Source: Chitinophagaceae bacterium
Lineage (GTDB): Bacteria > Bacteroidota > Bacteroidia > Chitinophagales > Chitinophagaceae
Assembly: GCA_947371755.1 (NCBI GenBank)
Contig: CANBQT010000004.1
Span: 36,810 to 100,809 of the forward strand
Reading direction: 5' to 3'
Length of the DNA: 64,000 nucleotides
In this document: positions 56,254 to 64,000 of the stretch, piece by piece
Layout: every line of letters begins with the position of its first letter
Numbering within the stretch: the first letter of the stretch is position 1
Made by a program: the position numbers and the translations under genes
The notes under the pieces: generated by a model
Database searches by the model: none
The model's input: only the letters and a program-made list of their open reading frames with translations
What the model was told of the DNA's origin: nothing

Positions 56254-56525
56254 AGGAAGGTTTTAAATTTCAGTAAAACAAGCGGTGAGTAATCAAAATA
56301 GAAGAAGTAAAGTTATTTAGATCAACCGAAATAAAGATGATAATTATCAAGTTTCATCGAAACGATAGGTTCTAAGAATACTAAATAATTGACTGCATTG
56401 AAAGACTGGGAAGGGATTTATTGACATCCTATAGCAAAAGCCTTAATAAATAGATTTTTATTTTTTTGAATGCAAAACCTTGATTAATTTTTGATAACTT
56501 AATCATTAATATTTCATTTCTTTCT

Positions 56526-57626
56526 ATGCCCTTGAAATTATCGAGCTATAAAGTCTGGATCCTGGCACCTCATTTAATTACCAATGATAGTAATATTGAT
56601 TATTACTACGACTATACCCAAAGCATCGAAGAATATACAAAAGTGTTCAAGGAGTTACAGATCGATTGGCAATGGCAACCTGTTACATTACAAGATTTTA
56701 AATCAGTGATTGATAATATCTCAGAATTCAATCAATTGAACAACCAATTGGTGTTGAATTTATGTGATGGTGATGAGATCAATGACACTCCAGGAATTTC
56801 GGTGATTCATTATTTAGAACAGAAAGGCATCTGTTATACTGGAGCGGACGCCTATTTTTACGATATCACTACTTCTAAAATCCCTATGAAAACGGCTTTT
56901 GATCAGTATGCCGTTGCAACTGCTGCATGGAAGTCAATTAAAAATGAACAAAACAGTTTGACTACTATTTTTGAGGAATTAGGAACCCCCATCATTTTAA
57001 AGCCAGCAGTGAGTGGTGGTAGTATGGGAATTGGTATTAAAAATGTGGTTTCAAACCTCGATGAATGTAATGTGCAAATACAGAAAATGCAGAGTGGTTA
57101 TCGGGGATGGTCTTTAACTGTTGATGGAATCATTGCAGAGTCGTTCATAGAAGGCCCAGAATATACTGTGTTTATTACTGGCAATTATGATAGCCCTGAA
57201 AAGGCAACTATATTTACACCTGTAGAAAGGGTGTTTCATGAATCACTACCTGAAACCGAAAAATTCTTATCCTTTGATCGTCTATGGGAAATTTATGAAG
57301 ACGAAACTCCTATGCCTAATGAAGATTTTTTTTATGAATACAAGGAACCTGAAGCTGCCTTGATTGGCGAAATAAAAAAACTTTCCTGGGATGCATTTGT
57401 TGCGTGTAAAGGCACAGGTTATGCAAGGGTGGATATTCGAATGGATCGAGCTACAAAAAAAATGTACGTTTTGGAAGTAAATGCACAATGCGGCATTAGT
57501 GAAGATGAAGATTTTACATCCATTGGTGCTATTCTACGGGTAAGTAATAAAAGCTTCACTGAACTAATAGCATCTATTTTAGAAGAAACTATTTCGAGAA
57601 AAATATTAATGCCAATTCCATCATGA
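56526..57626 (+). CDS. ATP-grasp ligase, D-Ala-D-Ala ligase-like
   Basis: A 366-residue ATP-grasp protein. After an N-terminal domain with VLNLCDGDEINDTPG, the ATP-binding core has PIILKPAVSGGSMGIGI, the AESFIEGPEYTVF strand and the metal-binding YARVDIRMDR / YVLEVNAQCGIS. These resemble D-alanine--D-alanine ligase, but the partner gene and the altered substrate region argue against cell-wall synthesis. It likely joins a carboxylate to an amino group of an unknown acceptor. It overlaps the next gene by four bases (ATGA), so both proteins are made together. Confidence 0.85.
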   Translation: MPLKLSSYKVWILAPHLITNDSNIDYYYDYTQSIEEYTKVFKELQIDWQWQPVTLQDFKSVIDNISEFNQLNNQLVLNLCDGDEINDTPGISVIHYLEQKGICYTGADAYFYDITTSKIPMKTAFDQYAVATAAWKSIKNEQNSLTTIFEELGTPIILKPAVSGGSMGIGIKNVVSNLDECNVQIQKMQSGYRGWSLTVDGIIAESFIEGPEYTVFITGNYDSPEKATIFTPVERVFHESLPETEKFLSFDRLWEIYEDETPMPNEDFFYEYKEPEAALIGEIKKLSWDAFVACKGTGYARVDIRMDRATKKMYVLEVNAQCGISEDEDFTSIGAILRVSNKSFTELIASILEETISRKILMPIPS

Positions 57627-59026
57627 AAATATGTGTGCTTCTTCCTGATTATTCTACATCCAATGTTGATTATCAGAATTATGATCCTCCTAGAAATTTG
57701 GCAACATTATTACCAGAGCATGAAGTGGATACTATCTTTTTGAATAAACTGATCACTTATAAACAACTGAAAGAATTAGGAACAAAGGGCTATGATATTT
57801 TTGTAAATCTTTGTGAGGCTTATCTGGAATGGGAAGTTCCTGGGATTGATGTGATCTATTCTTTGGAATTATTAAATCTTCCTTTTACTGGTCCTACTTC
57901 TATTCTATATGATCCCAGTAAAGAAATCATGAAGCTGGTTGCATATTATGAACAAATTAAAACTCCGGCTTATTGTTTGGCAAATGCAGCATCAAATTTA
58001 AATGAGTGCATTCGTAACCTTCATTTTCCTCTGTTTGTAAAACCATCCAAAGCTGGAGATAGTTTGGGTATTGATGAGCATTCGCTGGTATTGAACTTTG
58101 AAGAACTGCAGAGAAAGGCAAATGCTATATTTCCAGAATATAGTGAAGTATTAATTGAAGAATATATTGACGGAAGAGAATTTACCGTATTAATTGCTGC
58201 GAATGCAGATGGGAAATCGGCAACTGCTTTTCGCCCTGTTGAATTTATTTTTCCTAAGGGAAATGCTTACAAGACCTACGCCTTAAAAACTTCTGAATTA
58301 CATACGGATGCCAATATTCCCGTGGCAGACCAGGAATTGGATCAGCAATTGAGAACTGCTGCAGAAAAAATATTTCATTCATTTGGAGGAGTAGGGTATG
58401 CCCGTTTGGATTTCCGCATGAATGAAGCCGGGGAATTATTTTTCCTTGAAATAAATTTTACTTGTTCAGTATTTTATGAAAATGGCTATGAGGGTAGTGC
58501 CGATTATATTCTTCAATACGATGGGATAGGGCAAAAAGCATTTTTGCAACATATCATCGCGGAAGGTATTGCCAGACATGCAAGGAAGAAAAAAAGTTAT
58601 ATCGTTCGGAATAATGCCATTTCAGGTTTTGGAATCTATGCGTCAAAAGACTTAGCTCCCGGCGATTTGATTTTCAAAGGAGAAGAAATGTCTCAAAGAA
58701 TTGTCACTAAAAAATGGGTAGATGAGCATTGGAATGAAGATGAAAAATTAACTTTTAGACGCTATGCCTATCCCCTTGGGAAAGAAGTTTTTCTATTATG
58801 GAGCAACCTGCCTCAGGATTGGGCACCCCAAAATCATAGTTGTGATGCGAATACTGCCTTTGACGGATTGAATATTATAGCTAAAAGACAGATACCCAAG
58901 GAAGATGAACTAACTTTAGACTATGCCACTTTTCTTGATGAAAATGCAGAACCATTTGATTGCCTATGTGGAGCTACCAATTGTAGAGGAATTATAAAAG
59001 GTGTTGGGGGCAATAATTTTAAATAA
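57623..59026 (+). CDS. ATP-grasp ligase fused to a SET-domain methyltransferase
   Basis: A 467-residue fusion. Residues 1 to about 315 are a second ATP-grasp domain related to the preceding gene (FVNLCEAYLEWEVPG, PLFVKPSKAGDSLGID, YARLDFRMNE, FFLEINFTCS). Residues about 325-460 form a SET domain: SYIVRNNAISGFGIYASKDL, the SAM-site motif NHSCDANT (about 402), the catalytic Tyr in LTLDYATF (about 430) and a post-SET zinc motif CLCGATNCRG (about 445). SET enzymes methylate lysines. Ligation plus lysine methylation in one chain suggests peptide or protein tagging/modification. The target is unknown. Confidence 0.85.
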   Translation: MKICVLLPDYSTSNVDYQNYDPPRNLATLLPEHEVDTIFLNKLITYKQLKELGTKGYDIFVNLCEAYLEWEVPGIDVIYSLELLNLPFTGPTSILYDPSKEIMKLVAYYEQIKTPAYCLANAASNLNECIRNLHFPLFVKPSKAGDSLGIDEHSLVLNFEELQRKANAIFPEYSEVLIEEYIDGREFTVLIAANADGKSATAFRPVEFIFPKGNAYKTYALKTSELHTDANIPVADQELDQQLRTAAEKIFHSFGGVGYARLDFRMNEAGELFFLEINFTCSVFYENGYEGSADYILQYDGIGQKAFLQHIIAEGIARHARKKKSYIVRNNAISGFGIYASKDLAPGDLIFKGEEMSQRIVTKKWVDEHWNEDEKLTFRRYAYPLGKEVFLLWSNLPQDWAPQNHSCDANTAFDGLNIIAKRQIPKEDELTLDYATFLDENAEPFDCLCGATNCRGIIKGVGGNNFK

Positions 59027-59032
59027 AAGGAA

Positions 59033-59605
59033 ATCACAAAAACGGTAAAAATATTATTAGTCGCTTCAAGTCTTTGGTACTTTGGAGAGGGGCTTTTTGG
59101 CCCATTATTTGCAGTTTTTTCCCAAAAAGTAGGTGGTGATTTATTGGATATTACATGGGCCTGGTCTGCTTATTTAATCGTAACAGGTGTGATGTATTTT
59201 TTTGTGGGAAAGGCATTGCAACATTCGAAATACCAGAAAGAAGTCATGATTCTTGGGTATGCACTCAATACCATATTTACATTTTCCTATCTAATGGTAA
59301 ATAGTGTTACTACCTTATTTTTTGTGCAGGTAGGACTAGGAATGGCCGAGTCTTTAAGTACCCCCATCTGGGATTCTTTATTTGCCAATGATTTAGAAGA
59401 AAAGAATAATACATTTCTGTGGGGACTGGCTACGGGACATACGCATTTTGTTACCGGAATCGCAGTGGCGATTGGTGGACTTATAACTTATTATATTTCT
59501 TTTCAAGTGTTATTTGTTATCATGGGAACGATCCAGGCAATTGCAACAATTATTCAAGCGAGACTTTTATTTGTAAAAAAAACAGTGATGAAAAAACATT
59601 CCTAG
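59033..59605 (+). CDS. Six-helix half-MFS membrane protein with no canonical start codon
   Basis: The frame from 59027 codes K-E-I-T-K-T-V-K, then six hydrophobic segments: ILLVASSLWYFGEGLFGPLF, DITWAWSAYLIVTGVMYFF, a third near MILGYALNTIFTFSYLMV, a fourth with TLFFVQVGLGMAESLS, a fifth in a GLATGHTHFVTGIAVAIGG stretch and FQVLFVIMGTIQAIATII. This is the size of half an MFS transporter. No ATG, GTG or TTG occurs before 59144, which would cut off the first helix. ATC at 59033, six bases after the previous stop and preceded by AAAGGAA, is the likely start. It is either a rare ATC start, a mutated start or a sequence error. Confidence 0.6.
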   Translation: MTKTVKILLVASSLWYFGEGLFGPLFAVFSQKVGGDLLDITWAWSAYLIVTGVMYFFVGKALQHSKYQKEVMILGYALNTIFTFSYLMVNSVTTLFFVQVGLGMAESLSTPIWDSLFANDLEEKNNTFLWGLATGHTHFVTGIAVAIGGLITYYISFQVLFVIMGTIQAIATIIQARLLFVKKTVMKKHS

Positions 59606-59671
59606 ATTCTGTGCATAAATAGTAATATAAACATCCTAAATTGTTTTTAAATTTATGCAAAACAAACCCCA

Positions 59672-59806
59672 ATGGAATTTTCTCTAGGCCAATTTTTTGG
59701 CGACTTCTTTGTGTTCGAGGCATTTATTGTTGCATATGTGTACTTCGTTGTAAATGGACACAATAATTTCCATAAAACACATCGAAGAGGCCTAACTGTA
59801 AAATAA
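59672..59806 (+). CDS. Small 44-residue membrane protein (hypothetical)
   Basis: An ATG frame coding one hydrophobic helix (FFGDFFVFEAFIVAYVYFVV) followed by a basic, His-rich tail (NFHKTHRRGLTVK). The composition is coherent for a small inner-membrane protein. It ends four bases before the end of the convergent DUF421 gene. No family recognised. Confidence 0.45.
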   Translation: MEFSLGQFFGDFFVFEAFIVAYVYFVVNGHNNFHKTHRRGLTVK

Positions 59807-59810
59807 GAAA

Positions 59811-60368
59811 CTAGTTCTGATTTAATCTGCCCTTGAATTTGTGTTTTCGAGGATGGGAATACTGTCCCTTTTTTTGGAAGTCGCTACTGATGATACTGAT
59901 ATTACCATCCACTTCCAGCATGGCCAGGTCTACATTTTGTATATCTTTCGATCCATGCTCTCTGGCTGCTGCTTCCAGCTCTTCTATGGTAATCTCTGCT
60001 TTGTCGCAGTTTTCCATGTTAGGTACTCCTTTGTATATCAATAAAAGGGTTTCACCCTGTATCAACTCATTGATCTTTTTGTTCTTATAGAGTAAACGCT
60101 TCATGGTATAATTCGCAAGAAATAATGAACCGGCTGCAACCATACCTCCGTCTAAGGAAGTGTCTGGCCCGATCATTGCATTTTGAACTGCATTGCTGAT
60201 TAATAAGATAAATACTAAGTCAATCACAGATAACTGTGCTAATTCTTTCTTTCCAAAGATCCGTATGGCAATAATCATGAAAAGGTAAACCGAAACAGCT
60301 CTTAGGATGATATTGGGATAACCCTCTTTGAAAAATGCTACACTAATTTCCAGTAAATACAATTTCAT
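59811..60368 (-). CDS. DUF421 family membrane protein (YetF-like)
   Basis: A 185-residue protein with three N-terminal transmembrane segments including IILRAVSVYLFMIIAIRIFGKKELAQLS and VIDLVFILLISNAVQNAMIGPD, the hallmark of DUF421, followed by a cytosolic alpha/beta domain (ETLLLIYKGVPN; ITIEELEAAAREHG; VDLAMLEVDGNISII). YetF-like proteins have no firm function. The gene stands alone on the minus strand. Confidence 0.9.
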   Translation of the reverse strand: MKLYLLEISVAFFKEGYPNIILRAVSVYLFMIIAIRIFGKKELAQLSVIDLVFILLISNAVQNAMIGPDTSLDGGMVAAGSLFLANYTMKRLLYKNKKINELIQGETLLLIYKGVPNMENCDKAEITIEELEAAAREHGSKDIQNVDLAMLEVDGNISIISSDFQKKGQYSHPRKHKFKGRLNQN

Positions 60369-60430
60369 GAGAACCTATTTTGTTGGTAAGGTATAGAAAT
60401 TCTACTATGATTTTTCATTAAAACAAACTG

Positions 60431-60456
60431 AAAAAGGGAAGCTATAAGCCCTTTTT
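60431..60456. other. Terminator-like hairpin between divergent starts
   Basis: AAAAAGGG (60431-60438) and CCCTTTTT (60449-60456) pair perfectly with a ten-base loop. A and T tracts on both sides make it look like a bidirectional terminator, yet it lies between the starts of the DUF421 and TetR genes. It may insulate the two or act in a leader. Confidence 0.45.
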
Positions 60457-60462
60457 AATTCC

Positions 60463-60486
60463 ATAAATGAATAATTATTCATTTAT
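60463..60486. promoter_or_regulatory. 24-bp perfect palindrome, candidate TetR operator
   Basis: ATAAATGAATAATTATTCATTTAT reads the same on both strands (written here as two 12-base halves ATAAATGAATAA and TTATTCATTTAT). It ends seven bases before the start of the TetR gene. The TGAATAATTATTCA core is a typical TetR-family operator shape, so it very likely mediates autoregulation and control of the efflux gene. Confidence 0.75.
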
Positions 60487-60493
60487 TTGCTAG

Positions 60494-61072
60494 GTGAAAC
60501 CCAGGGATGAACATAAGATCGAACAGATTTTTCAGGCTACTTTAGTTTTAGTGAAGGAGAAAGGGCTTGCAGGGATTACTATGAGTGAAATTGCAAGTGC
60601 TGCAAAGATTGCCACTGGAACATTGTATATCTATTTTGAAAGCAAGGAAAAATTGATCAATGATTTGTTTACTCGTTGTAGGAAGACCTCCGCAGAAACT
60701 TATTTTAAAGGTTATCATACTGAACAGCCTTTTAAAGATGGACTTAAAATAGTTTGGTTAAACCTTTTTGATTTTAGAATAGAGCATTTTGAAGAAGCTG
60801 TATTTATGGACCAATGTTATCATTCGCCCTATATCACTGAATCAACAAAGGAATTAACCAAGAAATTGATTCAGCCTTTATATAAACTGGTGGAGAGGGG
60901 AATGGAAGAGAAGCTATTGAAAAAAATGGATGCTTTCATGTTATTGATATTCATCTTTAGCGGGTTGAATGAATTTGTAAAGCATAGTTTTTATAGCGAA
61001 AGGAAAATATCAAAATCTTCGAAGGAAGAACTCTTTAATTTAATGTGGGACGGTATTAAAGCATCATCATAA
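60494..61072 (+). CDS. TetR/AcrR family transcriptional regulator
   Basis: A 192-residue regulator with the TetR helix-turn-helix at the N-terminus: KIEQIFQATLVLVKEKGLAG, ITMSEIASAAKIATGTLYIYF, SKEKLINDLF. The C-terminal ligand domain is all-helical. The start is GTG at 60494, just after the palindromic operator. The gene lies eight bases before a DHA2 efflux transporter, so it should repress that operon until a drug-like ligand binds. Confidence 0.92.
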   Translation: MKPRDEHKIEQIFQATLVLVKEKGLAGITMSEIASAAKIATGTLYIYFESKEKLINDLFTRCRKTSAETYFKGYHTEQPFKDGLKIVWLNLFDFRIEHFEEAVFMDQCYHSPYITESTKELTKKLIQPLYKLVERGMEEKLLKKMDAFMLLIFIFSGLNEFVKHSFYSERKISKSSKEELFNLMWDGIKASS

Positions 61073-61080
61073 AAAATCGA

Positions 61081-62652
61081 ATGGCAAAATTTTCATCGGA
61101 TAAAATCATCGTCATATTTACAGTAATCTCTGCAGCTCTTTTGCAATTGATCGATACCTCCATTGTAAATGTATCGTTAACTCAAATGATGGGAAATCTT
61201 GGCGCCACATTTGAAGAGATCGGTTGGGTTATCACTGGTTATGCGGTTTCGAATGTGATCATGATTACGCTCTCCGGATGGATGAGTAGTAAGTTTGGCC
61301 GTAAATATTATTTTGCAGGATCCATCATTCTGTTCACTATAGCTTCTGTGCTTTGTGGCATGTCTACTAATGTTTGGGAACTGGTATTTTTTAGAGTGAT
61401 TCAGGGTATAGGTGGGGGTGGGCTGTTATCAACGGCACAAGCTATTTTAATTGAAACATTTCCCAAAGAAGAAATTGGTTTAGCAAACGCCATTTACGGA
61501 TTAGGTGTGATCATTGGTCCGGCATTAGGTCCTACACTTGGGGGTTATATCACGGATAACATGAACTGGCAATGGGTGTTTTATATCAATGTACCTTTTG
61601 GAATATTAGCTACAGTGCTCACACTGATGTATGTGCAGGAGTCGCGGCATAAGGTGGAAGCACCCCGGATGGACTGGTTAGCACTTGCTATGTTGATAGC
61701 TGCGATTGGTTCTTTACAAATTGTATTAGAAAAAGGGCAAAGTGAAGATTGGTTTGAAGCACGCTACATCACTATTCTGGCCATTGTTGCTGTTTTTGCG
61801 GGAGTGATATTTGTGGTTCGTGAATTAAGAAAATCAAATCCAATTGTGAATCTTCGATTGTTTAATAATCGATCATTCACAACAGGAACTGTTTTTAATT
61901 TTGTACTTGGCTTTGGCTTATATGGAACCACGCTGGTGATACCGATATTTTGTCAGGGTTTATTAGGTTTTACTGCTATGCAAACTGGTTTGATCATGTT
62001 GCCGGGAAGCATTGCTACTGCTATCATGATGCCTGTAGTGGGAACATTACTTAAGAAAAAATATATTCATCCTGCACTCTATGCTGGTATGGGGTTGATC
62101 TTATTTTTTATTTTCAGCTATGGGATGTCGCAATTAAATACGCAAATAGGGGAAGAAGATTTTTTCTGGCCCTTGATCATCCGAGGCTTAGCGATGGGAT
62201 TAATCTTTATACCACTTACCACCATTTCATTGGCTAATTTGAAAGGGGCAGAGATTCCACAGGGTACTGCATTGAGTAATATGGTGCGTCAGTTAGGTGG
62301 AAGTATTGGGATAGCAGTAATTACTACTTATATCAGTACGGATACTTATAGACACTATGAAGCATTGAATTCTAATATCAATGCAATTCAACCAGAAACT
62401 TTGGACCGGGTAAAAATGCTAACGGGTGCATTTGTAAGCAAAGGATATGACATTGCTTCTGCAACAAAAGGGGCATATGGAATCATTGCAAGAAACATCT
62501 ATGTGCAGGCTACTTTCCTTACCTATAAAGACTTATTTGTATATCTTGGTTTCTTCTTCCTTTTATTAATTCCATTGTTAATCATGTTCAAAGAGAAAAA
62601 GAAAAAACTTGTTGAGCATGATGAAGTAATGGAATGGGATGTAGTTGAATAG
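61081..62652 (+). CDS. DHA2-type multidrug efflux MFS transporter (EmrB/QacA)
   Basis: A 523-residue proton-driven exporter with 14 predicted helices. DHA2 motifs are LLQLIDTSIVNVSLTQMMG (motif D1), GWMSSKFGRKYYF (motif A), FFRVIQGIGGGGLLSTAQA (motif B) and GLGVIIGPALGPTLGGYI (motif C). The last residues are charged and cytosolic. EmrB transporters of Gram-negatives usually pair with an EmrA/HlyD adaptor and TolC; neither is next to it. Confidence 0.92.
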   Translation: MAKFSSDKIIVIFTVISAALLQLIDTSIVNVSLTQMMGNLGATFEEIGWVITGYAVSNVIMITLSGWMSSKFGRKYYFAGSIILFTIASVLCGMSTNVWELVFFRVIQGIGGGGLLSTAQAILIETFPKEEIGLANAIYGLGVIIGPALGPTLGGYITDNMNWQWVFYINVPFGILATVLTLMYVQESRHKVEAPRMDWLALAMLIAAIGSLQIVLEKGQSEDWFEARYITILAIVAVFAGVIFVVRELRKSNPIVNLRLFNNRSFTTGTVFNFVLGFGLYGTTLVIPIFCQGLLGFTAMQTGLIMLPGSIATAIMMPVVGTLLKKKYIHPALYAGMGLILFFIFSYGMSQLNTQIGEEDFFWPLIIRGLAMGLIFIPLTTISLANLKGAEIPQGTALSNMVRQLGGSIGIAVITTYISTDTYRHYEALNSNINAIQPETLDRVKMLTGAFVSKGYDIASATKGAYGIIARNIYVQATFLTYKDLFVYLGFFFLLLIPLLIMFKEKKKKLVEHDEVMEWDVVE

Positions 62653-62750
62653 CTTTTCTTTTAAACCTTCATTGTTTGTGGTTTTCATATCAAAAATGTT
62701 GCAGGGGAAACAGTTTTTATATTAACTTACTTCCCTAACAATTTGCAAAT

Positions 62751-64000
62751 ATGAAAGATGCTAAAACAAATAGTCGTCGTCGGTTTATCCGAAACTCGGC
62801 AGCCGTATTGGCTGGATTTACAATTGTGCCCAGACATGTCCTGGGCAGAGGCTTTCTAGCCCCGAGTGATCAGTTAACAAAAGGAATTATAGGAGTGGGC
62901 GGTATGGGTCGCGGGCATATTCCATATGCTGGCACAAGAGTAGTTGCTATCTGTGATGTAGATAAAAATCATTTAACTGAAGTAGCCAATTCTATTGGCA
63001 GTGGCGTTAAAACATTTCATGACCATCGTGAATTGATAGCTTTACCTGAGGTTGATATTGTTCATATCGCTACACCTCCGCATTGGCATGCAATCATGGC
63101 CATCGATGCAGCAAAAGCAGGCAAGGATATCTGGTGCGAAAAACCAATGACCAGAACCATCGGTGAAGGAAAGGCAGTGGTTGAAGCAATGACGCAATAC
63201 CAAAAAATGTTTCGTTTAAATACCTGGTTCAGATTTGAAGATAATTTTTATGGTATGAACACCACTGTTCGCCCTATTAAAAAATTAGTGGAGTCTGGAT
63301 TATTAGGTTGGCCATTAACGGTTACTGTTAGTAAAACCACTGGATTCGATTGGAAATTTTATTGGGTTGGTAAAACTAAATTAGAAACACAACCAGTTCC
63401 AGTTGAACTTGATTATGATCGTTGGCTGGGACCTGCACCCTTCAAGCCTTACAACGCACACCGCGTTCACCAGACCTTCAGAGGTTACTGGGATTATGAT
63501 GGTGGTGGACTGGGAGATATGGGACAACACTATATTGATCCAATACAGTATTTCTTAGGTAAGGATGATACAAGCCCGATCCTTGTTGAAGTGGATGCAG
63601 AACAACAACATCCCGACGCTTGTGGAACTTTCCGTAAACTCACATTCACCTATGCCGATGGATGTAAGATTATTTTAGATGGTGAAGCAAAGGATCCTAA
63701 TGCTGCTTATATCGAAGGCCCTAATGGCAAATTATTCGCAGGATTTAAATCTACCATTCCGAATCTCAAAGAGAAATTGGCGATGATGCCCGATCCTGCT
63801 CCGCAAGTAACCAATTTTCTGGACTCTGTAAAATATCGTACACCATTTGCTTTGAACGAGAAAAATGGTTTCAGGTCATGTACCATTATCAATATGGGTA
63901 AAATCGCCTTACAATTAGGGCGTTCATTAAAATTCGATCCTGATCGTCAGGAATTTATTGATGATGTTGAAGCCAATTATATGATCAATCCACCTATGCG
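62751..64000 (+). CDS. Gfo/Idh/MocA family oxidoreductase, Tat-exported (3' end outside window)
   Basis: At least 416 residues with no stop before the window edge. The N-terminus has a twin-arginine signal (NSRRRFIRNSAAVLAGF), so the folded enzyme with its nucleotide is exported. An NAD(P)-binding Rossmann start GIIGVGGMGRGH, VAICDVDKNHL, VDIVHIATPPHWHAIMAIDA and the lysine motif WCEKPMTRTIGEG follow, then the alpha/beta substrate domain with YWDYDGGGLGDMGQHYIDP. Such exported members in Bacteroidota act on sugars or glycosides in the periplasm. The substrate is unknown. Confidence 0.93.
   Translation, partial: MKDAKTNSRRRFIRNSAAVLAGFTIVPRHVLGRGFLAPSDQLTKGIIGVGGMGRGHIPYAGTRVVAICDVDKNHLTEVANSIGSGVKTFHDHRELIALPEVDIVHIATPPHWHAIMAIDAAKAGKDIWCEKPMTRTIGEGKAVVEAMTQYQKMFRLNTWFRFEDNFYGMNTTVRPIKKLVESGLLGWPLTVTVSKTTGFDWKFYWVGKTKLETQPVPVELDYDRWLGPAPFKPYNAHRVHQTFRGYWDYDGGGLGDMGQHYIDPIQYFLGKDDTSPILVEVDAEQQHPDACGTFRKLTFTYADGCKIILDGEAKDPNAAYIEGPNGKLFAGFKSTIPNLKEKLAMMPDPAPQVTNFLDSVKYRTPFALNEKNGFRSCTIINMGKIALQLGRSLKFDPDRQEFIDDVEANYMINPPM

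Overview
The window reads as chromosome of a low-GC member of the Bacteroidota, most likely family Chitinophagaceae. This is inferred from gene content (GH127/GH51/GH2 hydrolases, a Nudix-type arabinose regulator, a TonB receptor with an N-terminal carboxypeptidase-regulatory-like domain) and from several upstream regions with the Bacteroidota -7 element TAnnTTTG. The species cannot be fixed from sequence alone. No tRNA, rRNA, CRISPR array, IS element or prophage was seen. One gene is cut at each end: secA on the left and a Tat-exported Gfo/Idh/MocA oxidoreductase on the right.

Layout. 1-9.8 kb is ordinary housekeeping: secA end, deoC, a SPOR protein, an M20 amidohydrolase, maeB, an orphan MlaE permease, a thioredoxin-like protein, a DUF4442 protein, a beta-CASP nuclease-like protein and a HAD hydrolase. 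9.86-18.3 kb (minus strand) is an L-arabinose operon: Nudix regulator, araB, araD, GH127 arabinofuranosidase, araA and a sodium/sugar symporter. Divergent from it, 18.5-22.9 kb holds galK, an exported galM, GH51 arabinofuranosidase and a small lipoprotein. Together these look built for arabinose/galactose-containing plant polymers.

22.9-36.4 kb is the most interesting part: a full assimilatory sulfate-to-cysteine cluster (cysH-D-N-E-K, then cobA-cysJ-cysI and a 5-aminolevulinate-synthase-like gene), followed by a TonB-dependent receptor. Two short reading frames that end in Cys-Cys-Cys-stop lie just downstream of the predicted promoters of the cysH operon and of the receptor. They look like cysteine-sensing leader peptides. 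Five copies of a 19-bp interrupted palindrome (about GTCTAY-N7-RTAGAC) sit at the starts of all three units. The cluster therefore appears to be a cysteine regulon with two layers of control, and the receptor is probably a sulfur-source importer.

36.4-46 kb holds a D-lactate-dehydrogenase-like FAD/Fe-S protein, a cloverleaf-shaped repeat, cutC, and a LysR gene divergent from leuC-leuD-cimA-leuB. The synthase in that operon resembles citramalate synthase more than LeuA. 46-56 kb holds a secreted hypothetical, a CoA-disulfide reductase-rhodanese fusion, a GMC oxidoreductase, a multi-PAS protein with no ATPase domain, an MFS transporter and a GH2 beta-galactosidase. 56.5-60.4 kb holds two translationally coupled ATP-grasp ligase genes, the second fused to a SET methyltransferase domain, then a six-helix half-MFS gene that apparently lacks a normal start codon, a 44-codon membrane ORF and a DUF421 protein. 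60.4-62.7 kb is a TetR regulator with a 24-bp palindromic operator and a DHA2 drug-efflux transporter.
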